Source of the DNA: Cyanobium sp. Cruz CV13-4-11
GTDB lineage: Bacteria; Cyanobacteriota; Cyanobacteriia; PCC-6307; Cyanobiaceae
Assembly (NCBI RefSeq): GCF_024346055.1
Contig: NZ_JAGQCH010000007.1
Location: 90,809-154,808 of the forward strand
Direction: 5' to 3'
Length of the DNA: 64,000 nucleotides
Numbering within the stretch: position 1 is the first letter of the stretch; the number at the start of each line of letters is the position of its first letter. The notes below the pieces were generated by a model. It did no database searches, was not told where the DNA came from, and saw nothing but the letters and a program-made list of their open reading frames with translations. Shown here piece after piece: positions 28,035 through 36,591 of this stretch. The translations under genes and the position numbers were made by a program.

Positions 28035-28697
28035 TCAGGGCCCCGCTGCGTCCCGTTCGAACTGCCCGGCGGCCGCGGCGGTGTCCGGGCTGGCGAACAG
28101 CGCCTCGGCAATGGCTGGACTGATCGTGTGGTGGGCCAGGCCGGCGGCCGCCAGCCGGGCCAGATCCCCCGGCTGCCTCAGACTGGCCACCAGCAGGCGG
28201 GTGCTGGAGCCGACCCCTTCGAGGGCCCGCTGCATGGCGATCAGTTCTTCGTGGCCGTCGCGGCCGAGATCGCCGATGCGCCCCAGGTAGGCGGCGATGC
28301 CATCGGCGCCGAGGGCGGCCGCCACCAGCACCTGGGCCACCTCGTAGCAGGCGGTGAACGTGACGGGCACCCCTTCGGCGATCAGCTGGCGCGCCACCTC
28401 GGCCCCTCCCCGGGTGATCGGCACCTTGACGAACACCCGCTGGGGATCAAGGGCCGCCAGGGCGCGGCCGGTGGCCAGCTGCTGCTCCCCATCGGCGCCC
28501 CAGGTCTGCAGATGCAGCTCCCGGCAGCCCAGGGCCGCAGCCCGCTGAGCCAGCTGGCCCAGGTGGTCGAGGTTGCAGGGCTGACCGGCCCGCCGCAGCA
28601 GGGTCGGGTTGGTGGTGACGCCCTGGAACAGGCCACTGGGCAGCCAGCGCTCCCACTCCAGGGGATCGGCGCAATCGAGCAGCAGACGCAGGGCCAT
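28035..28697 (-). CDS. Transaldolase-family protein (TalC/fructose-6-phosphate aldolase type)
   Basis: A 220-residue short transaldolase. It begins LRLLLDCADPLEWERWLPSG, with GVTTNPTLLRRAG next. The Schiff-base lysine lies in RVFVKVPITRGG, and TACYEVAQVLVAAALGADGI follows. It has the length of the TalC/FSA group rather than of full transaldolase. The reaction is aldol transfer or cleavage of sugar phosphates; the exact substrate is not fixed by motifs. ATG 28697 lies 5 bases downstream of the end of the PP2C gene on the same strand, so it may be co-transcribed with it. Confidence 0.87.
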   Translation of the reverse strand: MALRLLLDCADPLEWERWLPSGLFQGVTTNPTLLRRAGQPCNLDHLGQLAQRAAALGCRELHLQTWGADGEQQLATGRALAALDPQRVFVKVPITRGGAEVARQLIAEGVPVTFTACYEVAQVLVAAALGADGIAAYLGRIGDLGRDGHEELIAMQRALEGVGSSTRLLVASLRQPGDLARLAAAGLAHHTISPAIAEALFASPDTAAAAGQFERDAAGP

Positions 28698-28702
28698 GGG
28701 TG

Positions 28703-30040
28703 TCAGGGGGTGGTGGCGGCCGGGGTGAGGGCCCATTGGCGGCTGAGGGCCTCGCGCAGGGCCGGGCAGGCGCCGAGGGCCTGAAGGGGGCGGCGGGCTT
28801 GAGCCGCAGCAGGTTTGGACGCAGGGGCTGGGGCGTTGGACCGTTGGTCTGCGGGAAGATCCGCCGCGATCAGGGCGGCCAGGGGATCGGTGGCGGCTGC
28901 GGCTTTCAGTTGGCCTGGATCCTGCCGGCCCTGGCGCAGGGCGACGAACAGATCGCGGCGGCGGCGCAACTCCAGGGGAATGGTGACCGGCTGACCGCAG
29001 AGGCGCTCCACCTCGGCCAGGGCGGCCCGCAGCCCGGGGGAGGTGGGCGCCGCCTGCGGCTGGGGCTGGGTTCGGGGCCAGACCAGGGCCAGCAAGCCCG
29101 CGCCGGCGGCGGCAAGGGCCAGGCCGATGGCCAGCGCCCGGCCGATCGCCGGGCGCTGGCGCCGGGGGGGAGAGGCCTGGGCGGCCGGCGGCGGGGAGGG
29201 CGCCAGGGCCGTGGTTTGCGTCGCCTGCGCTTCCCCAAGCGCTCCAGCGCGCCCGATCGCCACGGTCACGTCGTCGCCACTGCCCTCGCGGCTGATCCGA
29301 TCCAGCGCCTCCGGCAGGAGGCCGACCCCCTCGCCGCCGCTGCGGGCCAGCCAGGCCGCCAGGGTGAGGAAGTCGCCGTCGGTGGCGCAGGACTTGCGGA
29401 TGCCGTCGGTGCAGAGCACCAGGGCGAAGTCGCCCTCCTCGAGCGCCAGGGGATACAGGGCCGCCCGGCGGGCGAACAGGGACGCCGCCTGGGGCTGGCA
29501 GAGGCTGCAGGTGGCCTCACCGAGGACCGTGGGTTCGTTCTCCTCCTCCAGCAAACGGGCACGGCCGTCCGCCTCCACCCGCACCAGGTCCCAGTCGCCG
29601 AGACCCGTATGGCCCCACCAGCGGGCCGTCATCACCACCAGGCCCAGGGTGCTGCCATAGAGCAGGGGCTCGAAACCGCCCTCGCCGGGATCGCTCTGCC
29701 AATGGGCCTGCACGGCCTCCAGCCAGCGGCCCTGAACCGCCTCGGGCAGGTCGTGGGCCAGCCAGCGGCTCCAGGCCCCCTCCCCGTCCTCCGGGGGCGC
29801 CGAGGCCAGGGCCGCACTCGCCACGGCCAGGGCCGTCTCGCAGGCCAGGCGGCTGCCCACCTCGCTGCGCCGGTAGCGGCGCCCGCCGTGGCCATCGGCC
29901 ACCGCCATCAGCATCACGGGCTGGCCATCGGTGTCGCGCAGCTCGCGGTAGAGAACGGCGTCCTGGCAGGGGCGGCCAGCCCTGAGGTGGGCGGCCCCGG
30001 CCCGGCTGGCAGCGATCGGCGCCGCCCAGCGGTTCACCAC
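28703..30040 (-). CDS. PP2C-type Ser/Thr phosphatase with membrane anchor (TerY-P triad)
   Basis: About 445 residues. The PP2C catalytic core has LMAVADGHGGRRYRRSEVGS (two metal-binding Asp/Gly signatures), a central LVLCTDGIRKSC and the late SGDDVTVAIG. CQDA near residue 25 corresponds to the RxxNQDA-type start of bacterial PP2C. After the core a Pro/Ala linker leads to one membrane helix (AIGLALAAAGAGLLALVW) and a C-terminal extracytoplasmic tail with two cysteines. The start is GTG 30040 or 30037, overlapping the stop of the VWA gene. With the VWA and kinase genes it forms a phosphorylation/dephosphorylation module. Confidence 0.9.
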   Translation of the reverse strand: MVNRWAAPIAASRAGAAHLRAGRPCQDAVLYRELRDTDGQPVMLMAVADGHGGRRYRRSEVGSRLACETALAVASAALASAPPEDGEGAWSRWLAHDLPEAVQGRWLEAVQAHWQSDPGEGGFEPLLYGSTLGLVVMTARWWGHTGLGDWDLVRVEADGRARLLEEENEPTVLGEATCSLCQPQAASLFARRAALYPLALEEGDFALVLCTDGIRKSCATDGDFLTLAAWLARSGGEGVGLLPEALDRISREGSGDDVTVAIGRAGALGEAQATQTTALAPSPPPAAQASPPRRQRPAIGRALAIGLALAAAGAGLLALVWPRTQPQPQAAPTSPGLRAALAEVERLCGQPVTIPLELRRRRDLFVALRQGRQDPGQLKAAAATDPLAALIAADLPADQRSNAPAPASKPAAAQARRPLQALGACPALREALSRQWALTPAATTP

Positions 30041-30771
30041 ACCAGGGGACCGACGTCGTCGGTGGGATCCAGCACGGTGGGGGGCAGATCGGGCAGGGGA
30101 ATGTTGCCTGCCGCGGGCTCCAGGGGTGTCTCGCTCACCCGGCTCGCCGGCATCGAGGCGGCCCCCACCACCGCCGTGGAGGCCCACTGGATGTACTGGG
30201 CCAGGGAGGTGGCGTTGCTGGCCTGCAGGGGGCGGCGGGGCGAGCGGCCCGCCGTGGCCGGCTCGCTGCCGATGAACCGCTGCAGCACCTCAAGATCGGC
30301 GTCGTGGCCGAGGGCGATGGCCAGGCGCACTGCCTTCTGGGCCCAGGGCACCCGCAGCAGGGCCTCGAGGCCGGCGGCGAAATCATCGGTGGGCTGGCCA
30401 TCGGAGATCAGCACCAGCACCGGCGGCAGGGCGCGCACCTCCATCGGCGGGGTCTGCAGGGCCGCCGCCACCAGCTTCAGGGCCTCCCCCATGGCCGTGA
30501 TGCCGCCGGCCTGCAGATCGCGCCATTCCAGCTGGTCCACCGGCGTGGGGGTCTCGATGTGCCAGGCGGCATGGTCGGCGAAGCGGACGGCCCGCACCAG
30601 CACCCGCGCCTCCGGGTTGTCCCGGGCCACCGCCGCCATCCCTGGCAGCGACTGGCGGATGGCCTGGTTGAGGGCCTGCATCTTGCCCGACGCCGCCATC
30701 GAGCCGGAGCAGTCGCAGAGGTAGAGGAAGTGGAGCGGCCGGTTGGCCAGCTTGACGTCGGGAAACGGCAT
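30034..30771 (-). CDS. VWA-domain protein, TerY-like
   Basis: A 245-residue single von Willebrand A domain. The MIDAS motif is intact: DCSGSMAAS (DxSxS), the threonine in GGITAMGEAL and the Asp in LISDGQPTDD. FLYLCDCSGSM is preceded by a short N-terminus without a signal peptide, so it is cytoplasmic. Cytosolic VWA proteins of this kind (TerY) occur with PP2C and a kinase in the TerY-P triad described for Ter-linked stress systems. It starts 3 bases after the kinase stop and overlaps the phosphatase start. It probably acts as a metal-dependent scaffold. Confidence 0.9.
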   Translation of the reverse strand: MPFPDVKLANRPLHFLYLCDCSGSMAASGKMQALNQAIRQSLPGMAAVARDNPEARVLVRAVRFADHAAWHIETPTPVDQLEWRDLQAGGITAMGEALKLVAAALQTPPMEVRALPPVLVLISDGQPTDDFAAGLEALLRVPWAQKAVRLAIALGHDADLEVLQRFIGSEPATAGRSPRRPLQASNATSLAQYIQWASTAVVGAASMPASRVSETPLEPAAGNIPLPDLPPTVLDPTDDVGPLVW

Positions 30772-30774
30772 GGA

Positions 30775-32130
30775 TCAGGCGGCGGGGGATGGCCGGGTGG
30801 GGCGCTGCACGGCGATCGGACCCGACGGGGACTGGATCCGGGCGAGTGCGGCGAGGCTACAGCTCTCGCCAGGCTGCACCGGCTGGACGCGGCCGTCGTG
30901 GGTCTCGGCGCTCCAGGCGGCCGATGAGAGGTTGCGCAGCCCCAGCCGCCTGTGGTCCTGGGGATGGGCCACCACCCGGGCCAGCGGCCGGCGCAGATCC
31001 TCCCCGGCCAGGGCATCGAAGTGGTGGGGGTGGAGCTCGTTGTCGGGCGCCGCCAGCACGGCCCCACGGGCCAGCAGCAGCGTGATCGGCTCCGGCAGGG
31101 GGGCGCCGCAGCTCCAGCACAGCGCCGGGGCGCCGCTGGCCTGGAAGTTTTCCTGGCCGCAGGCGGGGCAGAGGGCACGGCGGTCGAGGGTGCGGGCCAG
31201 CTCCTGCTTCCACTGGCCGGTGAGGGCCCGCCGGGAGGGCTGCTTCATGCCGCGGCAGAAGGTCTGCTCGAACAGGGCCTGGAGGGGGCGGGGGTAGATG
31301 GGCCAGGTGATCAGGGCGGCCGCATGCTCGATCGGGTCGGGCCGGTTGCGGTCGTCCAGCGGATCGAAGATGAACACCGGATCCTCACCGCAGAGGCGGC
31401 GGCGGGCTGGCTCGTCAAGGCAGCGGATCGCCAGCTCCATCTGGCCCTTGAGCGGATCGTGGCGGGTGAGCAGCCGGAACAGCAGCACCGCCAGGGAGAA
31501 GAGGTCGCTGTCGGCGCCGGGCCGGGCCTGGCCCAGCAGCACCTCCGGGGCCATGAAGCCCGGGGTGCCCAGCACCGCGCCATGGTCGGCGCCATCCACC
31601 GCCACGTTGTCGTTGTCGCAGATGAGGATGCCGCCGCTGCCGGGCTCCAGGAAGAGGTTGCCCAGCGAGACGTCCTTGTAACAGAGCCCCGCCAGGTGCA
31701 GGGCGTGGAAGGCGTCGGCGAGGCCGAAGCAGGCCCGCAGCACCTGGCGCAGGCCGATCGCCAGCCGGCCGGCGGCATGCTCGCAGGCGCCCACGTAGGC
31801 AGGCGGGCGCAGGGGCATCAGGTAGCCGAAGCTCTCCTGGCGGAGGCGGATCAGGGGGCGGCTGGCGGGGCTGGCCCGCAGCAGGGCGATCGGCCAGAGG
31901 AAATCCTCGTTCGGGGCGGTGGCCCGGATGCTCGCCTCCAGGCGCCGCTCCAGGCCCCCGTCACGGGCGATGCAGGCCGGCAGGTACCACTTCAGAGCCA
32001 GCCGCTCCCCCTGCAGGTCCACCTCGTACACCTGGCCCTGGGTGCCGCCCCCGAGGCCACGGATGATCTGGAGCGGGGCCGCCAGACCCTCGAAGCCCAG
32101 GCTGGCGCCCTCCGGCAGGATCCAGTTCAT
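30775..32130 (-). CDS. Divergent Ser/Thr protein kinase with C-terminal zinc ribbon (TerY-P triad)
   Basis: A 451-residue protein. Kinase domain at about residues 20-300: glycine loop GLGGGTQGQVYEV, ATP lysine in LALKWYLPA, catalytic loop YKDVSLGNLF (Asp and Asn kept, HRD replaced by YKD), metal-binding CDNDNVAVDG in place of DFG, and GTPGFMAPEVLLG. A zinc ribbon follows with CPACGQENF and CWSCGAPLP, then a C-terminal beta domain. The YKD/CDND variants and the ribbon are as expected for TerY-P kinases. ATG 32130 overlaps the FHA gene stop (ATGA). Confidence 0.9.
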   Translation of the reverse strand: MNWILPEGASLGFEGLAAPLQIIRGLGGGTQGQVYEVDLQGERLALKWYLPACIARDGGLERRLEASIRATAPNEDFLWPIALLRASPASRPLIRLRQESFGYLMPLRPPAYVGACEHAAGRLAIGLRQVLRACFGLADAFHALHLAGLCYKDVSLGNLFLEPGSGGILICDNDNVAVDGADHGAVLGTPGFMAPEVLLGQARPGADSDLFSLAVLLFRLLTRHDPLKGQMELAIRCLDEPARRRLCGEDPVFIFDPLDDRNRPDPIEHAAALITWPIYPRPLQALFEQTFCRGMKQPSRRALTGQWKQELARTLDRRALCPACGQENFQASGAPALCWSCGAPLPEPITLLLARGAVLAAPDNELHPHHFDALAGEDLRRPLARVVAHPQDHRRLGLRNLSSAAWSAETHDGRVQPVQPGESCSLAALARIQSPSGPIAVQRPTRPSPAA

Positions 32131-32819
32131 GGCCGCCGCCCCGCCGCCGGGCCCATGGCCCTGCGGATGCCGTTGCGGTGGGCCAGGGCCGTCTCGAGGC
32201 TGTCGAAGCGGTGGCGGTAGGCCAGGCCGTCCTGCAGCGTCACCTCCAGCAGGTGCTCCCAGCGGGAGCCCAGCAGGATCCAACCCGCCAGCGCCCCCAG
32301 CTGCAGGGGCCAGAACAGCCAGGGGAAGGGAAGCAGCAACAGGCCGCCCAGGCAGAGCAGCAGCCACCAGCTGAAGGCCTGGGGATGGCGCCGGCGGCTG
32401 CGCACGTAGGCCGAGCGGATCCGGTCGAGGGGCAGGGATTGGCCGGCGAAATCCAGCTGGCCGGCGGCCGGCGGAGCCACCAACGGGGCCGCAGGGCGGC
32501 CACTGGTGGAGGCGCTGAACTGCAGCACCGGCCCCTGCAGGCCCAGCCGGATCTCGTCGCCGTCCGAGAGGGGCCGGCAGTCCCGCAGCCGGGCGCCTTC
32601 GAGGTAGGTGCCGTTGGCGCTGCCCAGGTCGCAGAGCAGCCACTGGCCGGCCCGTGTTCGCGACACCCGCACCAGGGCGTGGTGGCGGGAGACGCCCTGG
32701 GCCTGGCTCAGGCAGAGGTCGCTGGCAGGATCGCGACCGATCGAAAGGGGCGTGCGGGGATCCAGCGGCACGCTGCGGCCGGGATCGTCACGCAGCAGCA
32801 GCCGGGGGTGGGGGCTCAT
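32127..32819 (-). CDS. FHA-domain membrane protein
   Basis: A 230-residue protein. The N-terminal forkhead-associated domain (about residues 20-95) has the phosphothreonine-binding set SIGRDPASD, GVSRHHALV and SANGTYLEG. After a linker come two membrane helices (FSWWLLLCLGGLLLLPFPWL and the following stretch), then a C-terminal segment that includes a helix-rich EVTLQDGLAYRHRFDSLETA. FHA domains read threonine phosphorylation, so the neighbouring kinase is the natural writer. It overlaps the kinase start and the end of the next upstream gene (both ATGA type). Confidence 0.9.
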   Translation of the reverse strand: MSPHPRLLLRDDPGRSVPLDPRTPLSIGRDPASDLCLSQAQGVSRHHALVRVSRTRAGQWLLCDLGSANGTYLEGARLRDCRPLSDGDEIRLGLQGPVLQFSASTSGRPAAPLVAPPAAGQLDFAGQSLPLDRIRSAYVRSRRRHPQAFSWWLLLCLGGLLLLPFPWLFWPLQLGALAGWILLGSRWEHLLEVTLQDGLAYRHRFDSLETALAHRNGIRRAMGPAAGRRP

Positions 32820-33100
32820 CGCGGATCCTCACCGGCCTTGCGCCGGCGGCCCAGGCGCCGGTCGGCCAGGAACCGGCCCCACAAGCCCATCGGTTCCCCT
32901 TCGCGCCAGGGGATCACCCGCCCGGGGAACAGCAGGGCCGAGGTCGCCAGGGCCAGGGCCACCAGCAGCAGCAACAGCAGCACCCAGCCGGGGATCGCCC
33001 CCACCCAGGTGGCGGCAAAGGTGGCCCGCAGCGCATACACCCCGATGGTCAGGGCGGTCCAGATGCGGAAGGGTGCCCATGGATCCCGGCGTTGCTCCAC
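32816..33100 (-). CDS. Small two-helix membrane protein
   Basis: About 94 residues from the GTG at 33100 (VEQRRDPWAPFRIWTALTIG). There are two membrane segments, TALTIGVYALRATFAATWVG and PGWVLLLLLLVALALATSAL, and a basic tail RFLADRRLGRRRKAGED. Its stop overlaps the start of the FHA gene, so it heads the FHA-kinase-VWA-PP2C operon. A longer start at 33205 would overlap the divergent penicillin-binding protein gene and is disfavoured. No family recognised. Confidence 0.6.
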   Translation of the reverse strand: MEQRRDPWAPFRIWTALTIGVYALRATFAATWVGAIPGWVLLLLLLVALALATSALLFPGRVIPWREGEPMGLWGRFLADRRLGRRRKAGEDPR

Positions 33101-33159
33101 CTGGCCGGCCGCTCCGATCGCTGCGGGTAGCGTATGGGAGCAAGGCAGAAGGGCCGGGG

Positions 33160-35421
33160 ATGGGGGGGACGACGGAGCAGGCGTCGCCTGGTCACGGCTC
33201 CGCACCCACGCCCGCCACGGGTTGGCTCCGCCTCTGGCAGGCCCTTCGCCGCCCCGCTCCGGATGGCGGCCGTCGCCGGGCCGTGACCACGGCCCTGGGG
33301 GAACTGAACCGCCATGGCGCCTGGCTGGAACTCTGGATCGGCGGCCAGTGCCGCCGGCAGGTGGCCCTGGAGGGCGGTCGTTACCGCATCGGCCGGGATC
33401 CCCTCTGCGAGCTGCAGGCCGACGCCACCGGCGTCAGCCGCGTGCACGCGATCGTGGAGCAGGAGCGCCCGGGAGATCCGGACTATGTCGGCGAGGATTT
33501 CAGCTCCGCCAACGGTCTGTTTCACCGCGATCGCCGCATCCGCGCCATTCACCTGCGGGACGGGGACCGGCTGCAGCTCGGCTCGCCCCTGAAGGGGGAG
33601 GCGCCGACCCTGGTGTACCGCCATCCCCGCAGTCCCCTGGGGCAGCTGGTGCACTGGGGCGCCATCGGCGCCCTCATCGGCTCGGGCGTGGCCCTGGGGG
33701 GCCTGCTGCTGGCTACCACCGTCTCCGGAGGCTCCGCGATCCGGTCGGTGAGCGGGCCGGTGAAGGTGTTCTCCACCGATGGCCGCCAGATCGATGCGGC
33801 CGAGGGCTCTTCGACGGCCCTGCCCACCCTGGCCGACTACCCCCTGCACCTGCGCCAGGCCCTGATCGCCTCGGAGGACTCCCGCTTCGGCTGGAACAGT
33901 GGCATCGACCTGTTCGGCACGCTGCGCTCCCTGGTGCAGGGCACCGGCGGCGGCAGCGGCCTGGCCCAGCAGGTGGCCCGCATGGTCTACCCGGCCGTGG
34001 GCACCGATGTGTCGGTGGCCCGCAAGCTGCGGGAGCTGTGGGTGGCCTGGCAGCTGGAGGCGGGCTTCAGCAAGAACCGGATTCTGAAGATGTACCTCGA
34101 CCGGGCCTACCTGGGCCTGGGGGCCGAAGGGTTCGAGCAGGCAGCCCAACTCTACTTCCGCAAGTCGGCCAGCGCCCTGGACGTGGCGGAGTCGGCGTTC
34201 CTGGTGGGCCTGCTGCCGAGCCCCAACAGCTACAGCCCCTGCAACCGGGAGAACCCCACCTGGGGAAGGGAGCGCCGCGACCTGGTGCTGGGGCGGATGC
34301 ACGCCGAGGGCTATCTGTCCGATCAGGCGTTGATCGACGCCCGCCGCCGACCGCTGAACATCGATCCCTCCGCCTGCGGCGCGTCCACCTACTCCAGCTA
34401 TCCCTTCTTCAGCGACTACGTGATCGGCGAGCTGGAGGGTCGACGCTTCGCCCTCGACCTCAGCAGTGCGGAGGCCCGGGGCAACTACGCGGTGATCAGC
34501 AGCATCGACCCCCGCCTGCAGGCCATCGCCCAGAAGCAGCTGAAGGCGTTCCTGGAAGGGCCCGGGGCCCGGGCCGGGCTCACCCAGGGCGCCCTGATCT
34601 CGATCGACTACGGCACCGGGGCGATCCTGGCCTACGTCGGCGGCGGCGACTACAGCCGCTCGAGCTTTGACCGGGTGCAGGCCCTGCGCCAGCCTGGATC
34701 CACCTTCAAGCTGTTCGCGTTCCTGGCGGCCCTGGAGGCCGGCGTCAAGCCCGGCGATGCCGTCTCCTGCGCCCCCCTGGCCTACGTGGCCGGCTGCCGG
34801 GGCGGGGCTGGCAGCACCAGTGTGGCGGCGGGCTTCGCCAGCTCCGAGAACGTGGTGGCCCTGCGGCTGGCCCAGCAGGCCGGCCTGAACAAGGTGGTGG
34901 CCAAGGCCCGCCAGCTGGGCATCAGCACGCCGATGGAGGAGAGCTTCTCGATGGTGCTGGGGGGCAAGGAGACCTACCTCTACGAGCTGGCGGGGGCCTA
35001 TGCCGTGGTCGCCAACGGCGGTCGCTCGGTGCCCCTGCACGGTGTGAAACGCATCTACGACCTGGGCATCTGCGGCTCGGTGCGGTCCCTGGCCGACTGC
35101 CCCCCCAGCGGCGTCACCACACCGGTGGGCGAGCAGACGCGGCAGCTGATCGAACCGGCGGTGGCCGCTGAGATGGATGCCCTGCTGCGGCAGGTGGTGA
35201 GCGGGGGCACCGGCGCCGCTGCCGCCGTGGTCGCCGATGCCCGCGGCAAGACCGGCACCACCGACAACGGCGTCGATGTGCTGTTCGTGGGCTACTCCCC
35301 CTCCAGCCGCATCCTCACAGGCATCTGGATGGGCAACGACGACAACCGCCCCGCCCAGGCCGCCTCCGGCGCCCTGGTGGCCCAGCTCTGGGGGCAATAC
35401 ATGCGCGCCCTGGCGAGCTGA
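33160..35421 (+). CDS. Class A penicillin-binding protein with N-terminal FHA domain
   Basis: A 753-residue fusion. Residues about 50-145 are an FHA domain (YRIGRDPLCELQADATGVSR, SSANGLFHRD). One membrane helix follows (GALIGSGVALGGLLLATTV). The glycosyltransferase 51 domain has its catalytic Glu in IASEDSRFGW, then GGGSGLAQQVARM, RKLRELWVAWQLE and KMYLDRAYLG. The transpeptidase domain has STFK in QPGSTFKLFAF, SEN in ASSENVVALRL and KTG in ARGKTGTTD. It polymerises and cross-links peptidoglycan, and the cytosolic FHA domain should bind phosphothreonine. It is divergent from the FHA/kinase/phosphatase operon. Confidence 0.93.
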   Translation: MGGTTEQASPGHGSAPTPATGWLRLWQALRRPAPDGGRRRAVTTALGELNRHGAWLELWIGGQCRRQVALEGGRYRIGRDPLCELQADATGVSRVHAIVEQERPGDPDYVGEDFSSANGLFHRDRRIRAIHLRDGDRLQLGSPLKGEAPTLVYRHPRSPLGQLVHWGAIGALIGSGVALGGLLLATTVSGGSAIRSVSGPVKVFSTDGRQIDAAEGSSTALPTLADYPLHLRQALIASEDSRFGWNSGIDLFGTLRSLVQGTGGGSGLAQQVARMVYPAVGTDVSVARKLRELWVAWQLEAGFSKNRILKMYLDRAYLGLGAEGFEQAAQLYFRKSASALDVAESAFLVGLLPSPNSYSPCNRENPTWGRERRDLVLGRMHAEGYLSDQALIDARRRPLNIDPSACGASTYSSYPFFSDYVIGELEGRRFALDLSSAEARGNYAVISSIDPRLQAIAQKQLKAFLEGPGARAGLTQGALISIDYGTGAILAYVGGGDYSRSSFDRVQALRQPGSTFKLFAFLAALEAGVKPGDAVSCAPLAYVAGCRGGAGSTSVAAGFASSENVVALRLAQQAGLNKVVAKARQLGISTPMEESFSMVLGGKETYLYELAGAYAVVANGGRSVPLHGVKRIYDLGICGSVRSLADCPPSGVTTPVGEQTRQLIEPAVAAEMDALLRQVVSGGTGAAAAVVADARGKTGTTDNGVDVLFVGYSPSSRILTGIWMGNDDNRPAQAASGALVAQLWGQYMRALAS

Positions 35422-35452
35422 TGTTGAGCGGGCTCAGGCCGGAGCCAGGGCT

Positions 35453-36559
35453 TCAGCCCAGCCAGCCCAGGCCCCTGGCCAGCTCCTGGGCGCGGGTGAC
35501 CAGGGCCCAGGCCGTTCCGAGCAGCGTGCCCCACCACCAGGGGCTGCTCCAGAGCCGGGCCGTCGGGCTGCTGCTGTCCTCGGGATCGCGGCGGGGTAGC
35601 TGCCAGCCCAGCTGGACGGCGCCGAAGATCACCAGCAGCACCCAGGCGGGGATCTCCACCGGCCCCACCACGAAGGGGTGGGCCTTCCAGTGCAGCAGGC
35701 TGAGGGCCGAAGCCAGGGCGATCAGCGCGGCGATCGGCCCGGAGGCCCCGTCCCACTGCCGCAGCACCCGGGCCCGGCGGGCCACCAGCACCGCCGGCGC
35801 CGTGGTGGCGAGGGCGGTGAGCGCGTAGCGCAGCAACAGGGAGGACAGGGGCAGCGTTGAGCCCCCCAGCATGATCGCCAGCATCACCAGGTTGAGCAAG
35901 GCCTCGCGGTTGGCCGCATGGATCCAGGGGGCCGTGCTCCAGCACCAGGCCCGGCGAGGGTCACCGCTGGCCTCCAGGGCCAGGGGCCAGCGGCGGCGCA
36001 GGACCCGCAGCGGGCCGAGGGCCAGGGCCTGCAGCAGGGCCAGGGCCACCACGAGCACCAGGCCGCTGCCCCAGCGCCAGGGGTCGAAAAACCATTGGTC
36101 GAGCTCCCCGCCGGCCCAGAACAGCACCGGTGCCGAGGCAGCGGCCAGGGCCAGACCGGGACCGAGGGGCCGCAGGCTCTGCCGCCAGGTCAGGGGGGCA
36201 CGCCCGGAGAGGACAGGGTCAGCGCCAGCGGCCGTGGCGTCGCCCGTGGGCCGCGCCGAAGCCACGCCGGAGCAGGCTTCCAGCAGGTCGAGCAGCTCGG
36301 CCAGCACCCTCGGCGCGTAGATCCCGGCCAGATGCTGGCTGAGGGCCGTGACGGCACTGCGCTGGGGGCCACCCTGCAGCTGCAGCACCCGCAGCAGCAA
36401 AGGCTGGGTGGCCAGATCCCGCACGGGTCCGCACAAACTCTGCTCAGCCCCGAGGGCGTCGATCAGCCGGTTGGCCAGGGCCTGGGGATTGTCCAGGCTG
36501 ACGGAGCCGGTGGCGATCCACTGGCGCAGTTGCAGACCGAGTTCCCGACCCTTGCCCAT
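35453..36559 (-). CDS. Multi-pass membrane protein of unknown function
   Basis: A 368-residue protein. The first 95 residues are a soluble helical part (LQLRQWIATGSVSLDNPQAL, LQLQGGPQRSAVTALSQHLA). It is followed by six to seven hydrophobic segments (LGPGLALAAASAPVLFWAGG, LVLVVALALLQALALGPLRV, LLNLVMLAIMLGGSTLPLSS). No known domain is recognised. It converges on the FHA-PBP gene and lies just before the ATP synthase genes, so it may belong with the signalling block. This is inference from position only. Confidence 0.65.
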   Translation of the reverse strand: MGKGRELGLQLRQWIATGSVSLDNPQALANRLIDALGAEQSLCGPVRDLATQPLLLRVLQLQGGPQRSAVTALSQHLAGIYAPRVLAELLDLLEACSGVASARPTGDATAAGADPVLSGRAPLTWRQSLRPLGPGLALAAASAPVLFWAGGELDQWFFDPWRWGSGLVLVVALALLQALALGPLRVLRRRWPLALEASGDPRRAWCWSTAPWIHAANREALLNLVMLAIMLGGSTLPLSSLLLRYALTALATTAPAVLVARRARVLRQWDGASGPIAALIALASALSLLHWKAHPFVVGPVEIPAWVLLVIFGAVQLGWQLPRRDPEDSSSPTARLWSSPWWWGTLLGTAWALVTRAQELARGLGWLG

Positions 36560-36591
36560 GGCCGCCGCAGCCTCCCGGCCCGCAGGGAAAC

